A DNA stretch of 37,282 nucleotides from JAYWGN01 sp043778255 (GCA_043778255.1 JAYWGN010000024.1:1-37282), one strand, 5' to 3'. Positions 13,645-22,408 are shown, counted from the first letter of the stretch. Made by a program: numbers and translations. The notes: generated by a model not told the origin, from the letters alone.

Positions 13645-16164
13645 ATGGCAAAAATAGTAAGGAATAATAAGGAACTTACCGATAATGAAACGGGCATACA
13701 AGGGCAATATAAGCACTGGTTTTTGGATTATGCAAGCTATGTAATACTGGAAAGGGCAGTGCCACAATTAGAAGATGGACTAAAACCTGTACAACGTAGA
13801 ATACTGCATAGCATGAAAGAAATGGATGATGGACGATTTAATAAAGTGGCTAATATAATTGGGCAAAGTATGCAATACCACCCTCATGGCGATGCTAGTA
13901 TTGGCGATGCATTGGTGCACTTAGGTCAAAAAGATTTGCTTATAGATACTCAAGGAAATTGGGGCGATGTACGTACCGGTGATGATGCTGCTGCACCTCG
14001 GTATATAGAAGCTAGGTTGAGTAAATTTGCTTTGGAAGTGGCTTTTAATGCCAAAACTACCAATTGGCAGTTGAGTTACGATGGTCGTAAAAATGAGCCT
14101 ATTACCTTGCCCATGAAATTTCCATTATTGCTTACACAAGGTGCCGAGGGTATAGCGGTGGGGTTGGCTACTAAGGTACTGCCTCACAACTTTTGTGAAG
14201 TTATAGATGCTTCTATTAAGTATTTGAAGGGTAAAAAATTTGAATTATTCCCCGATTTTTTAACTGGTGCAAGTGTAGATGTAACCAATTATAACGATGG
14301 TGCTAGAGGAGGAAAAGTAAGGGTGAGAGCCACTATTGAGGAATTTGATAAAAAAACATTGCTTATAAAAGATGTGCCGTTTGGTGTAACCACTACACAA
14401 CTAATGGATAGTATAGTAAAGGCCAATGATGATGGTAAAATAAAAATAAAAAAAGTTACAGATAATACAGCACAACTAGTAGAAGTGGCTGTGGAGCTAG
14501 CTGTGGGCATTAGCCCCGATATTACTATTGATGCTTTATATGCTTTTACGAATTGTGAAATTAGTGTATCGCCCAATACTTGTGTTATTGTGGATAACAA
14601 ACCCATATTTACTAACGCTACTCATTTGCTCAAACTTTCGGTTGATGATACTAAAGATTTGTTGCAACGTGAACTTGAAATAAAACTAGCCGAACTGCAA
14701 GAAAAATGGCACTTTACAAGTTTGGAAAAGATATTTTTTGAAGAAAAAATATACAAAGAATTAGAAAAAAAATATGATACTTGGGAGTTGGTGTTAGATG
14801 GCATACACAAAGCATTTGACCCTTTTAAAAAATTGCTGCGCCGTGCTATAACCCGTGACGATATAATTAAACTTACCGAAAAGCCAGTAAGGCGTATTTA
14901 TAAATTAGATATAGATGAACTAAACCAACAAATAAAAGGGTTGGAGAGTGATATGCTACAAGTACAACATAACTTGGCTAACCTAGTTGATTTTGCAATT
15001 GAGTACTACAATAACTTATTAAAAAAATATGGAAAAGGTAAGGAAAGAAAAACTGAAATAAAATTATTTGACACCATACAAGCCAAACATGTAGCTATAG
15101 CCAACACCAAAATATATATGAATAGAGAAGATGGGTTTGTGGGTACAGCACTTAAAAAAGATGAATTTATTGCTGATTGTAGCGACCTTGATGATGTAAT
15201 TATAATAACCAAAACGGGTATTATGAAAATAGTACGAGTAGCCGAAAAAGTATATATTGGTAAAGATATTATGTATGCTGCTGTGTTTAATAAAAATGAT
15301 GACCGTACTACTTACAACGTAATATATACCGACGGCAAATCGGGGATTGCTTACGCCAAACGATTTAATGTAACCGGTATTACCCGAGATAAGCCTTACG
15401 ACCTCACTAAAGGCACCGATAAAAGTAAAATAAACTACCTAAGCATTAATCCTAATGGCGAAGCTGAAACGGTGAAAGTAAACCTTAGTACAGGCTGTAC
15501 AGCTCGTATTAAAGAGTTTGATTACTACTTTGAAGAAATAGGTATAAAAAGCCGAACTAGCCTTGGCAACCAAGTAAGTAAATACCCAATAAGGTTTGTT
15601 AAAATGAAAGAAAAAGGGCGTAGTACTTTGAGTGGTAGAGAACTATGGTTCGATACCGTATTTGGACGATTAACCTTGGATGAAAAAGGGACTTACCTTG
15701 GCAAATTTGAAGCTGATGATAAAATAATAGTAATAACTAAAGAGGGTAATTATGAACTAGTAAACCAAGAACTTACCCAACGGTTTGATGTGGAAAATAT
15801 ATTGCTAATAGAACGTTACGATATTGCTAAAGTGTTTACAGCAGTATATTTGGATAGTGATAAGCAGCAATATAACGTAAAGCGATTTAAAGTAGAAACC
15901 TCTACAATGGCTACAAAATTTATGTGTATTAAAGAAGGTAAAAATAATTATTTGGCTGCCATTACTAGCAACGAAACACCCATACTTTGTGTTACTACTG
16001 GCAAAGGGCAACAGGTACGTAAGGCCAAGTTTAAAATTGAAAAAATGGTAGATGTAATGGGTTGGAAAGCTGTAGGTGCCAAGCTGCTCGATTATAACAA
16101 AGCAATAGAAATGGCTTGGGAAGATACTACTGCAAATGCTGCTGAGCAAAAGGAATTATTTTAA
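13645..16164 (+). CDS. parC: DNA topoisomerase IV subunit A
   Basis: 839 residues. The breakage-reunion domain starts near 22 (HWFLDYASYVILERAVP), with the conserved DGLKPVQRRILHSM (44-57), YHPHGDASIGDAL (78-90) and the catalytic tyrosine Y120 in AAAPRYIEARLS. The tower and coiled-coil arm (about 330-470, rich in EKK and LNQQIKGLESDMLQVQ) and a C-terminal beta-propeller with degenerate blades follow. It is the A2B2 enzyme that cuts and reseals DNA during decatenation. The quinolone-region residue equivalent to E. coli GyrA Ser83 reads Ala84. Bacteroidota ParC proteins often look like this, so it is not proof of resistance. The usual partner parE is not directly upstream; the structured element and the ATPase unit are. 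Confidence 0.92.
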   Translation: MAKIVRNNKELTDNETGIQGQYKHWFLDYASYVILERAVPQLEDGLKPVQRRILHSMKEMDDGRFNKVANIIGQSMQYHPHGDASIGDALVHLGQKDLLIDTQGNWGDVRTGDDAAAPRYIEARLSKFALEVAFNAKTTNWQLSYDGRKNEPITLPMKFPLLLTQGAEGIAVGLATKVLPHNFCEVIDASIKYLKGKKFELFPDFLTGASVDVTNYNDGARGGKVRVRATIEEFDKKTLLIKDVPFGVTTTQLMDSIVKANDDGKIKIKKVTDNTAQLVEVAVELAVGISPDITIDALYAFTNCEISVSPNTCVIVDNKPIFTNATHLLKLSVDDTKDLLQRELEIKLAELQEKWHFTSLEKIFFEEKIYKELEKKYDTWELVLDGIHKAFDPFKKLLRRAITRDDIIKLTEKPVRRIYKLDIDELNQQIKGLESDMLQVQHNLANLVDFAIEYYNNLLKKYGKGKERKTEIKLFDTIQAKHVAIANTKIYMNREDGFVGTALKKDEFIADCSDLDDVIIITKTGIMKIVRVAEKVYIGKDIMYAAVFNKNDDRTTYNVIYTDGKSGIAYAKRFNVTGITRDKPYDLTKGTDKSKINYLSINPNGEAETVKVNLSTGCTARIKEFDYYFEEIGIKSRTSLGNQVSKYPIRFVKMKEKGRSTLSGRELWFDTVFGRLTLDEKGTYLGKFEADDKIIVITKEGNYELVNQELTQRFDVENILLIERYDIAKVFTAVYLDSDKQQYNVKRFKVETSTMATKFMCIKEGKNNYLAAITSNETPILCVTTGKGQQVRKAKFKIEKMVDVMGWKAVGAKLLDYNKAIEMAWEDTTANAAEQKELF

Positions 16165-16179
16165 ATAATAATAGGCATA

Positions 16180-16210
16180 AATAAAGCGGATTGTAATTAT
16201 CCGCTTTATT
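16180..16210. terminator. Bidirectional terminator between parC and the DUF547 gene
   Basis: AATAAAGCGGAT (16180-16191) pairs perfectly with ATCCGCTTTATT (16199-16210) around a 7-base loop. It lies 16 bases after the parC stop and 27 bases beyond the convergent gene's stop. The A/T ends serve both strands. Confidence 0.75.
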
Positions 16211-16236
16211 AATTTAAGTAAGTATAGCCTTATTAT

Positions 16237-16959
16237 TTATTGACCATTTAATGCCCAATCGTAAGTATAGTTTTCAACTGTAGCTGTTGTTGGCAAAGGC
16301 TTTGCGAGGTATGCATTTAAAAATGCAACTACACTACCTTTTGATTTTATAAAATCATCTTTGTACCAATTAAATAACATTGAAACCGATGCTTTATTTG
16401 CCTTAGTATCTACTTTAGTAAAGCTAGTATTTTGTATGCTTTGCTTAGTAAGCTGCTCTAATTGGCTATCAAGCTTTGCAGCTTTAAATGCATAAGCTGG
16501 TATAGGCGGACAACTTTTGGCACCACATACTAATGCAAAGTGTATTCTTGCATCGTTATAAGTTTTTCTTATTATATCATTTTCTATTTCATTAAGGGTT
16601 ACCGATGCTGCATTTACAGTATATTTTTTTGCATCAAAAAAACCCTTAATTTCCATTGGTCCTTTGGTTGGGTAATTATTAATTATAGCTTTTATTACAG
16701 TAATGTTATAAGTATTTATGTAAAAGGCTTTTTTTTCGGAAGCATTTGCAAAGCTTTGTTTGGTAGCTGCAAAGGTTACTAATTCATCTAAGTTTGTTTT
16801 GTTAGCTGCAATAGCTTTATAATTTACTTTACCATTTTTTACATTAGCTACCATAAAGCTTTCAACTTTAGTGGTGTAGTCGGCTTGTGTTTTTATTTGT
16901 GCTAATGCACTACTAATAAGTATTACAGCCATTGCCGTAAGTGTTGTAATTTTTTTCAT
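16237..16959 (-). CDS. Secreted DUF547 protein
   Basis: 240 residues with a signal peptide (MKKITTLTAMAVILISSALA, cut about 20/21). The DUF547 core is clear: KKAFYINTYNITVIKAII (77-94), then RIHFALVCGAKSCPPIPAYA (138-157), which holds the family's conserved His and paired Cys (C145, C150), and a closing helix YKDDFIKSKGSVVAFLNAYL. DUF547 proteins have a papain-like fold by prediction, but no substrate is established. The gene is convergent with parC across the shared terminator. The next gene on the same strand ends about 100 bases downstream and is preceded by no clear terminator. Confidence 0.85.
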   Translation of the reverse strand: MKKITTLTAMAVILISSALAQIKTQADYTTKVESFMVANVKNGKVNYKAIAANKTNLDELVTFAATKQSFANASEKKAFYINTYNITVIKAIINNYPTKGPMEIKGFFDAKKYTVNAASVTLNEIENDIIRKTYNDARIHFALVCGAKSCPPIPAYAFKAAKLDSQLEQLTKQSIQNTSFTKVDTKANKASVSMLFNWYKDDFIKSKGSVVAFLNAYLAKPLPTTATVENYTYDWALNGQ

Positions 16960-17061
16960 AATTTTCTTTTAGGTTTTTTTTGTTATACATGTATATACGA
17001 CTGTACGGCTGCTTTTAGTTTTGTTAAGGCTTTACTAATGTTTCACTTTTATAGTATTTGG

Positions 17062-17967
17062 CTACACATTCCATAAATTATTAGGATATACATTAGTAGC
17101 AATTAATGCCTCCACTTCGGCTGCTACTATACTTGCATCTTCTTTGTAAGTTACGCCAAACCATTGTGCATTGGTAGGTATTACTTGTATGGTGGCTATA
17201 TTGTTTTTAATTACATAATCGCCAATATTGGTTAGGTAAAATTCTGCTTTCAAATTTAAGTCAGGTGTTTGCAAAAATGCTTCAAACAACATTTTTGCAA
17301 TAGGCATTACCGTTGGGTGAAATAACCAAAAGTTCATTGATGCTCTTGCATCGTTTTCGATGGTATGCATACTGCCATTATCGTCATACATTATAGTACC
17401 GTTTTGTAACAATACTTTGGTACGTTCGGTTACAGCTGTTAGGTTGCCGTTAGCTGCTACTGTGCATACACCACGGCTTACTGTACCATTAAGGCTTAGG
17501 GTTTTTTTAAGTTCGTACCCCACTATGGCATACGTATTTGGTGTACAGCTATGCTGTAAAAAATCACTGGCCATTTCAAAGGCATTTTTACCATAAAAAT
17601 CATCGGCATTAATTACTGCAAATGGCTCTTGTATGGCATTTAATGCACAAAGCATTGCATGGCCTGTACCCCAAGGTTTGGTACGGTCAGCAGGTACTGT
17701 AATGCTTTGGGTATAGGCATTTAACTGCTGATACACGTAAGTAACGGCAACTTTAGTATGTAATTTTTTATTAAATATAGCTTCAAATGTTGTGGCAAAA
17801 TCTTGTCGTATTATAAATATTATTTTTCCAAATCCTGCTGCTATAGCATCGTATATACTGTAGTCCATTATTGTTTCGCCGTTAGGCCCAAAGCCCTCTG
17901 TTTGTTTCATACTACCATAGCGGCTTGCCATACCTGCTGCTAATATTACCAAAGTTGGTTTTGTCAT
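17062..17967 (-). CDS. Sugar-phosphate nucleotidyltransferase family protein
   Basis: 301 residues. The N terminus VILAAGMASRYGSMKQTEGF (7-26) is the nucleotide-binding loop of the NTP_transferase family. PWGTGHAML (98-106) and VINADDFYGK (118-127) are the base- and metal-binding motifs, and a late KAEFYLTNIGDYVI also matches. Such enzymes make NDP-sugars from sugar-1-phosphates. The overall pattern is closer to UTP-glucose-1-phosphate-like proteins than to RmlA, but the substrate cannot be fixed. It could feed the glycan genes elsewhere in the window. The gene is divergent from the PLP enzyme, with about 60 bases holding both promoters. Confidence 0.8.
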   Translation of the reverse strand: MTKPTLVILAAGMASRYGSMKQTEGFGPNGETIMDYSIYDAIAAGFGKIIFIIRQDFATTFEAIFNKKLHTKVAVTYVYQQLNAYTQSITVPADRTKPWGTGHAMLCALNAIQEPFAVINADDFYGKNAFEMASDFLQHSCTPNTYAIVGYELKKTLSLNGTVSRGVCTVAANGNLTAVTERTKVLLQNGTIMYDDNGSMHTIENDARASMNFWLFHPTVMPIAKMLFEAFLQTPDLNLKAEFYLTNIGDYVIKNNIATIQVIPTNAQWFGVTYKEDASIVAAEVEALIATNVYPNNLWNV

Positions 17968-17984
17968 TATTATTGTAATTTAAT

Positions 17985-17993
17985 GCAAATTTA
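17985..17993 (-). promoter_or_regulatory. -7 box for the nucleotidyltransferase gene
   Basis: On the minus strand this reads TAAATTTGC, a full match to the extended -7 box, 17 bases before the start codon. On the plus strand TACCTTTC at 18008-18015 (one mismatch) probably serves the divergent gene at 18031. Confidence 0.4.
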
Positions 17994-18030
17994 AGGGTAA
18001 TACTTTATACCTTTCATTATTTACAACCTT

Positions 18031-18915
18031 ATGCAATTACAACCTGTTAGCAATTTAATATTTCCTTTACTTAACACTAAAGCTACCAATAATGGTACTA
18101 CTACTCATGTACTAAGGCTCGATAAGCTACACCCAATTATAAGTGGCAATAAGTGGTACAAACTTAAATATATATTAGCCGATGCCATTAACAATAAATG
18201 TACTACCATTATTACGTTTGGTGGTGTATGGAGCAACCATATAATAGCTACTGCAGCTGCTTGTAAGTATTACAACTTACAAAGTATAGCTATGGTACGT
18301 AGCGATGAGGAGCTTACAACTGCTACATTGCTACAAGCCAAAGCTTATGGTATGCACCTACAATATGTAACCCGTAGCCAGTACAAATTAGTAAAGCACA
18401 TAAATGGCATAAACCCCTTAAATGCCAATGAGTACTATATACCCGAAGGTGGTAGTAATGCCCTAGGCATACAGGGTACAACAGAAATACTTAGCACAAT
18501 TACTCCCCATAAATATACTCATATACTATGCTGTGTAGGTACAGGTACTACTATGGTTGGCTTAGTTAATGGGAGTACTATACACCAAACTGTTGTTGGT
18601 ATTAATGCTATAAAAACTAGCCTTACAACCAACCAAGCCTTACTGCAATATGGTACACAACACAATTATGAATTGCTTAATGGGTATAGTTTTGGTGGCT
18701 TTGCCAAATACAATACCGAGCTATTACAATTTATGAATAGTTGGTATGCACTCACCAACATACCTACCGATATAGTGTATACAGCAAAGCTTTTTTATGC
18801 TTATACCAAGTTATTGGAACAGGATTATTTTGGTACTAATAGTAACATATTAATAGTACATAGTGGTGGTTTGCAAGGCAACCAATCTTTGCCTTTAGGT
18901 GTTTTACATTTTTAA
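18031..18915 (+). CDS. PLP-dependent deaminase/desulfhydrase (ACC deaminase/D-cysteine desulfhydrase family)
   Basis: 294 residues of the fold-type II PLP family. Signatures are RLDKLHPIISGNKWYKLKYI, in which K41 is the expected PLP-binding lysine (SGNKWYKL), then TFGGVWSNH (62-70) followed by ATAAACKYY, the phosphate-binding region YIPEGGSNALG (135-145), and GTGTTMVGL. Related enzymes release pyruvate, ammonia and H2S from D-cysteine, or open 1-aminocyclopropane-1-carboxylate. The two activities cannot be separated with confidence here. The protein is slightly shorter than typical (about 300-340). It is cytoplasmic and appears to be a single-gene transcript. An AT-rich hairpin with one bulged T at 18914-18943 follows the stop. 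Confidence 0.85.
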   Translation: MQLQPVSNLIFPLLNTKATNNGTTTHVLRLDKLHPIISGNKWYKLKYILADAINNKCTTIITFGGVWSNHIIATAAACKYYNLQSIAMVRSDEELTTATLLQAKAYGMHLQYVTRSQYKLVKHINGINPLNANEYYIPEGGSNALGIQGTTEILSTITPHKYTHILCCVGTGTTMVGLVNGSTIHQTVVGINAIKTSLTTNQALLQYGTQHNYELLNGYSFGGFAKYNTELLQFMNSWYALTNIPTDIVYTAKLFYAYTKLLEQDYFGTNSNILIVHSGGLQGNQSLPLGVLHF

Positions 18916-19003
18916 TTATTTTTTTACTTCGTAAAAAATAATTGTGGTTAAGTATTAACTATTTTTTTGGTAAAATAGTTTTATTTTTGATTATCAATAC
19001 CCA

Positions 19004-19681
19004 ATGAAAAATACCATATTTTTTTATATATTAATTTTCTTTTTTTGTAGCCATCTTACCGCACAAGATACTTTGCCTAAGTTTGTGGTACTTAAACAAA
19101 AGGATGGCTTATCCCTAATAAAATGGGTAAATGATTATGGCATAGTAAAGCAAATAACTATACAACGAAGTACTGATAGCCTACAACGGTTTGCCTCTAT
19201 TGTTACAATGCCAAATGCTATGAGTAAACGAAATGAGTACATCGATAAAAAATCTAAAGGCACTAATTTTTATTACAAAATATTTATACAATTACCCGAA
19301 GGGCAATATTTTTACACCCCATCTTACCATGCTAATACAGGTGTTACAGTTATAATGCCAAAACCCTTTGAAAGTAGCTCAACAAATACCCCAAATGATA
19401 CTATGGCTATTGCTAAAATAAAAACTTTTATACCATCGGAATATATATTTACCGATAAAAAAAATAACTTATTATTAGCATTACCCAATGCCGAAACAAA
19501 AAACTATAAAGTAATTTTTTATAATGAAAATAATGAGCCAATACTCACTATACCTAAAGTAAAAGAAAGTAATTTAATAATGGAAAAGTATAACTTTGGC
19601 CAAAGTGGTTGGTATTATTTTGAACTGTATGAAGGTACTACGTTAATAGAACGGCACAAATTTTTAATTAATAAAGAGTAG
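19004..19681 (+). CDS. Secreted protein of unknown function, Fn3-like N-terminal half
   Basis: 225 residues with a signal peptide of about 20 (IFFYILIFFFCSHLTAQ). Residues 27-100 (KDGLSLIKWVNDYGIVKQIT, IQRSTDSLQRF, NFYYKIFI) have the strand pattern of a fibronectin III-like domain often seen in Bacteroidota exported proteins. The second half (residues about 145-225) ends FELYEGTTLIERHKFLINKE, which resembles the last strands of a sorting or anchoring domain but lacks the PNP motif. The gene is not recognised as a named family. Its stop is directly adjacent to the stop of rimO on the other strand. TATTTTTG at 18982-18989 is a possible -7 box. Confidence 0.7.
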   Translation: MKNTIFFYILIFFFCSHLTAQDTLPKFVVLKQKDGLSLIKWVNDYGIVKQITIQRSTDSLQRFASIVTMPNAMSKRNEYIDKKSKGTNFYYKIFIQLPEGQYFYTPSYHANTGVTVIMPKPFESSSTNTPNDTMAIAKIKTFIPSEYIFTDKKNNLLLALPNAETKNYKVIFYNENNEPILTIPKVKESNLIMEKYNFGQSGWYYFELYEGTTLIERHKFLINKE

Positions 19682-20992
19682 TTATAGTACCAATTCACCT
19701 TCCAAATCAAAGTCATAAGCTTTGGTAATTTTTACTTGTACAAAATCGCCAGGTTGTAGCCTTTTTGTAGTGTTTATAATTACTTCATTATCTACCTCTA
19801 CACTATCAAACTCCGTACGGCCAATGTACCTGCCACTCTCCTTTTTATCTATTATAACCTTGTAGGTGGTACCAATTTTTTCTAAGTTTTTTTCGAGGCT
19901 TATATCTTGTTGTACCGCCATTATTTCTAATGCTCTTTCTTCTTTTAATTCCTGTGGTATATTATCGGTTAGTCCAAATGCCGAAGTGTCCTCCTCATGG
20001 CTGTAAGTGAACGTACCAACACGGTCAAATCGTTGCTCTTTCAAAAATTGTTTTACCTCCTCCAAGTCTTCTTTTGTTTCGCCAGGAAACCCAGCAATAA
20101 GTGTAGTTCTTATACAAATATTGGGTACGGTTTGTCTTATAGTAGCTAATAATTTTTCCATTTCCTTACGGGTTATTTGCCTATTCATCGCTTTAAGCAT
20201 ATTGTTACTAGCATGTTGTAAAGGCATATCTAGGTAATTACATACATTATCGTAAGCATTTATTGCATCAAGTATTTCCAAAGGAAATTTGCTAGGGTAG
20301 GCATAGTGTAGCCTTATCCAAACTAAGCCCTTTATTTTGCTTAGTTGGTGTAGCAATTCAGGTAGCATTCTTTTTTTATAAATATCCAAACCATAGTATG
20401 TAAGTTCTTGTGCTATAAGCATTATTTCTTTTACGCCTCTAGCAACTAGGTTTTCGGCTTCTGCTACCAATTTTTCAATTGGTTTGCTTATATGTTTGCC
20501 TCGCATTAGTGGTATAGCACAAAATGAGCAAGTTCTATTGCAGCCCTCACTTATTTTCAGGTAAGCATAGTGTTGCGGTGTAGCTAATAGCCTTTCGCCT
20601 ACTAATTCTGTTTTATAATTTGCATTAAATTTTTGTAGCATTTGAGGTAATTCCAAAGTGCCAAACCAAGCATCTACCTCTGGTATTTCAAGGCTTAGGT
20701 CGTCTCGGTAACGTTGGCTAAGGCAGCCTGTTACATATACTTTATCTAGTTTTCCTCTTCGTTTAAGTTCTACTTGGTCAAGTATAGTATTTATGCTTTC
20801 CTCCTTTGCTTTTTCTATAAAGCCACAGGTATTAACTACTACTATGTTGTGATCAAATTTTTTATTTTCGTGTACCACAGCTATATCATTTGCTTTTAGC
20901 TGTCCGCTAAATACTTCGCTATCCACCATATTTTTACTACAACCTAAGGTTATTATATTTACTTTATCTTGCTTTATAGTTCTTACTTTCAT
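19682..20992 (-). CDS. rimO: Ribosomal protein S12 methylthiotransferase RimO
   Basis: 436 residues, the family's usual length. The N-terminal methylthiotransferase domain has the three cluster cysteines C18 (TLGCSKN), C56 (NTCGFI) and C90 (TGCLSQRY). The radical SAM motif is CNRTCSFC (C151, C155, C158) followed by AIPLMRGKHISKP. A C-terminal TRAM domain (about 370-436, VDNEVIINTTKRLQPGDFV) binds the target. The SKN after the first cysteine and the overall pattern favour RimO over MiaB. The enzyme adds a methylthio group to an aspartate of S12 using two iron-sulfur clusters and SAM. It starts at ATG behind a good -7 box and is divergent from the acyl-CoA-binding protein gene. Confidence 0.95.
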   Translation of the reverse strand: MKVRTIKQDKVNIITLGCSKNMVDSEVFSGQLKANDIAVVHENKKFDHNIVVVNTCGFIEKAKEESINTILDQVELKRRGKLDKVYVTGCLSQRYRDDLSLEIPEVDAWFGTLELPQMLQKFNANYKTELVGERLLATPQHYAYLKISEGCNRTCSFCAIPLMRGKHISKPIEKLVAEAENLVARGVKEIMLIAQELTYYGLDIYKKRMLPELLHQLSKIKGLVWIRLHYAYPSKFPLEILDAINAYDNVCNYLDMPLQHASNNMLKAMNRQITRKEMEKLLATIRQTVPNICIRTTLIAGFPGETKEDLEEVKQFLKEQRFDRVGTFTYSHEEDTSAFGLTDNIPQELKEERALEIMAVQQDISLEKNLEKIGTTYKVIIDKKESGRYIGRTEFDSVEVDNEVIINTTKRLQPGDFVQVKITKAYDFDLEGELVL

Positions 20993-21004
20993 CGTGCTAT
21001 TTTT

Positions 21005-21013
21005 GCAAATTTA
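21005..21013 (-). promoter_or_regulatory. -7 box of rimO, paired with a divergent box at 21043-21050
   Basis: The minus strand reads TAAATTTGC 13 bases before the rimO ATG. On the plus strand TATTTTTG (21043-21050) precedes the acyl-CoA-binding protein ATG by 12 bases. The two genes are thus read outward from a spacer of about 70 bases, both with very short leaders. Confidence 0.4.
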
Positions 21014-21061
21014 AGTATAATATTTAGTATTGGTTTTTAGTATATTTTTGTAAAAAAAATT

Positions 21062-21322
21062 ATGGATTTACAACAACAATTTGAACAAGCTAAAGCCGAT
21101 TCAAAAAACTTAGCAACCAAGCCCAATAACGAAGTATTGTTGCAATTATATAGCCTTTATAAGCAAGGTACTGAGGGTGATGTTAGTGGCGAAGCACCAA
21201 GTAACCCATTTGATTTTGTTGCTAAAGCAAAATATGCAGCTTGGGAAGGCTTACAAGGCACAACAAATAATGATGCACAGCAACAGTATATAATTTTGGT
21301 TGAGTCATTAAAAAATGCCTAG
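21062..21322 (+). CDS. Acyl-CoA-binding protein
   Basis: 86 residues, the full size of a stand-alone acyl-CoA-binding protein. Helix 1 begins LQQQFEQAKADSKNL. The ligand-contacting LLQLYSLYKQGTEGDVSGEAP (26-46) and the conserved AKYAAWEGLQG (56-66) are present, and the last helix is DAQQQYIILVESL. The protein binds medium- to long-chain acyl-CoA in the cytoplasm and buffers the pool. Bacteroidota are among the few bacterial groups in which it is common. It is a single gene between rimO and the tRNA. Confidence 0.92.
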   Translation: MDLQQQFEQAKADSKNLATKPNNEVLLQLYSLYKQGTEGDVSGEAPSNPFDFVAKAKYAAWEGLQGTTNNDAQQQYIILVESLKNA

Positions 21323-21377
21323 AATATTTTATTTGTTTTTACCAAATTTACGCCTATCTTTGCAGTCCAAAAAATAG

Positions 21378-21452
21378 GGGAGTTTAGCTCAGCTGGTTCA
21401 GAGCATCTGCCTTACAAGCAGAGGGTCGGCGGTTCGAACCCGTCAACTCCCA
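21378..21452 (+). tRNA. tRNA-Val (anticodon TAC)
   Basis: The acceptor stem GGGAGTT (21378-21384) pairs with AACTCCC (21445-21451), with discriminator A at 21452. The D arm is GCTC...GAGC. The anticodon stem TCTGC/GCAGA (21406-21410 / 21418-21422) encloses the loop CTTACAA with anticodon TAC (21413-21415). The T arm GGCGGTTCGAACCCGTC is intact. CCA is not encoded directly after the discriminator. The mature form is 75 bases before CCA addition. A terminator follows, and the 3' end of the gene is repeated downstream. Confidence 0.97.
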
Positions 21453-21456
21453 CACC

Positions 21457-21487
21457 AAAAAGTTATCTGTAAAGGATAACTTTTTTT
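21457..21487 (+). terminator. tRNA-Val terminator, first copy
   Basis: AGTTATC (21461-21467) pairs with GATAACT (21475-21481), extended by A-T pairs outside, and is followed by a T run to 21487. Confidence 0.8.
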
Positions 21488-21535
21488 ATTGGCTTAAAGG
21501 GTCGGTTCCGTAGGTACGGAATCAACTCCCACACC

Positions 21536-21566
21536 AAAAAGTTATCTGTAAAGGATAACTTTTTTT
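21536..21566 (+). terminator. Second copy of the tRNA terminator
   Basis: Identical hairpin and T run 79 bases downstream of the first. A third, decayed version at 21615-21643 keeps the fold through G-T pairs. Confidence 0.75.
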
Positions 21567-21766
21567 ATTGGGTTTACGGGTCGGTTCCGTAGGTACGGAA
21601 TCAACTCCCACACCAAAAAGTTATCTTATTAGGGTAGCTTTTTCTTGGGGTCGGTTTCACATTTAATCACAATTTAATTAGTTGGTTTTTAATAAGTAAT
21701 TTTTTATTTGAATATATTATAAATCAATTTTCTTACTTTCGCATTTTAATAATAAAAATAACTTAA

Positions 21767-22408
21767 ATGAAGACTTTTTTTCAAATCACAATTTTATTTA
21801 CTCTTTTATTAAGCACATTGGCTTGTAGCCAAAAGAAAAATGGCACTGGCGACCCATCATCAATAGTTCCTACAATTGACGCTAAGCCAATAGTTAGTGG
21901 TAGTAACAATACCGCTACACTTAACCTGAATAAGCAAATATTAAGTGTACTAAAAGCTAAAGATTATGCTAAACTTAGTGAGTACATAAGCCCCACTAGT
22001 GGACTTATACTAAGCCCTTATGGCATAGTTGATACTGTGCAAAATATAAAATTATCAAAAGCTACAATAGCTACCATGGTGAACGATAAAGCTACTATGC
22101 TCTGGGGTAAATATGAGGGTAGTGGCGAACCTATACAGCTAACTGCTAATGATTATTTTGCAAAATTCGTTTATGCGGCTGACTATGCAAATGCTGACTC
22201 AACTAATTATAACAAAATGGTAGCACCAAGTAATACATCGAGCAATGTTGCTACCATATACACAAATAATAGTTACACCGAAAGTTATATAGCTGGTAAA
22301 GATGCAAATATGCAAGGTAAAGATTGGAGCAGTTTAGTATTAGTATATAAAGTAGAAAACGGCAACACCTACCTTGCTGGCATTGTACACAACCAATGGA
22401 AACCATAA
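21767..22408 (+). CDS. Lipoprotein of unknown function
   Basis: 213 residues with a lipoprotein signal ending LSTLACSQKK (lipobox LAC, Cys about 20). After a Ser/Thr/Asn-rich linker a folded region begins near 55 (LNKQILSVLKAKDYAKLSEYISPTSGL), which reads like an NTF2-like or DUF4440-type start helix. It is followed by LSPYGIVDTVQ and a closing SSLVLVYKVENGNTYLAGIVH. Many Bacteroidota lipoproteins share this last strand phrase; the family is not assigned. TACTTTCGC at 21734-21742 after TTTG at 21707-21710 is a possible promoter. A second lipoprotein gene starts 50 bases later on the same strand. Confidence 0.75.
   Translation: MKTFFQITILFTLLLSTLACSQKKNGTGDPSSIVPTIDAKPIVSGSNNTATLNLNKQILSVLKAKDYAKLSEYISPTSGLILSPYGIVDTVQNIKLSKATIATMVNDKATMLWGKYEGSGEPIQLTANDYFAKFVYAADYANADSTNYNKMVAPSNTSSNVATIYTNNSYTESYIAGKDANMQGKDWSSLVLVYKVENGNTYLAGIVHNQWKP

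Larger units (their letters stand above)
21443..21658 (+). repeat. 79-bp tandem repeat made from the tRNA-Val 3' end plus terminator
   Basis: Units begin at 21443, 21522 and 21601, exactly 79 bases apart. Each starts TCAACTCCCACACCA, the tRNA 3' acceptor side and tail, and continues through the terminator hairpin to GGGTCGGTTCCGTAGG. Units 1 and 2 differ at about 3 of 79 bases. Unit 3 keeps the first 26 bases and the closing GGGTCGG but is degenerate in between. The first unit belongs to the real tRNA. Between the units the T-arm is replaced by the palindrome TTCCGTAGGTACGGAA. After 21658 nothing is seen until the next promoter. Confidence 0.92.

Noticed and set aside
13876..13914. Ala at the quinolone-region serine of ParC as acquired resistance
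   Set aside because: Bacteroidota ParC-like proteins often carry this variant, so it cannot be called a resistance mutation from one sequence.
21443..21658. 79-bp repeats as a CRISPR array or as additional tRNA genes
   Set aside because: Each unit carries only the tRNA 3' acceptor side and a terminator. No D arm, anticodon arm or spacer-repeat pattern is present.
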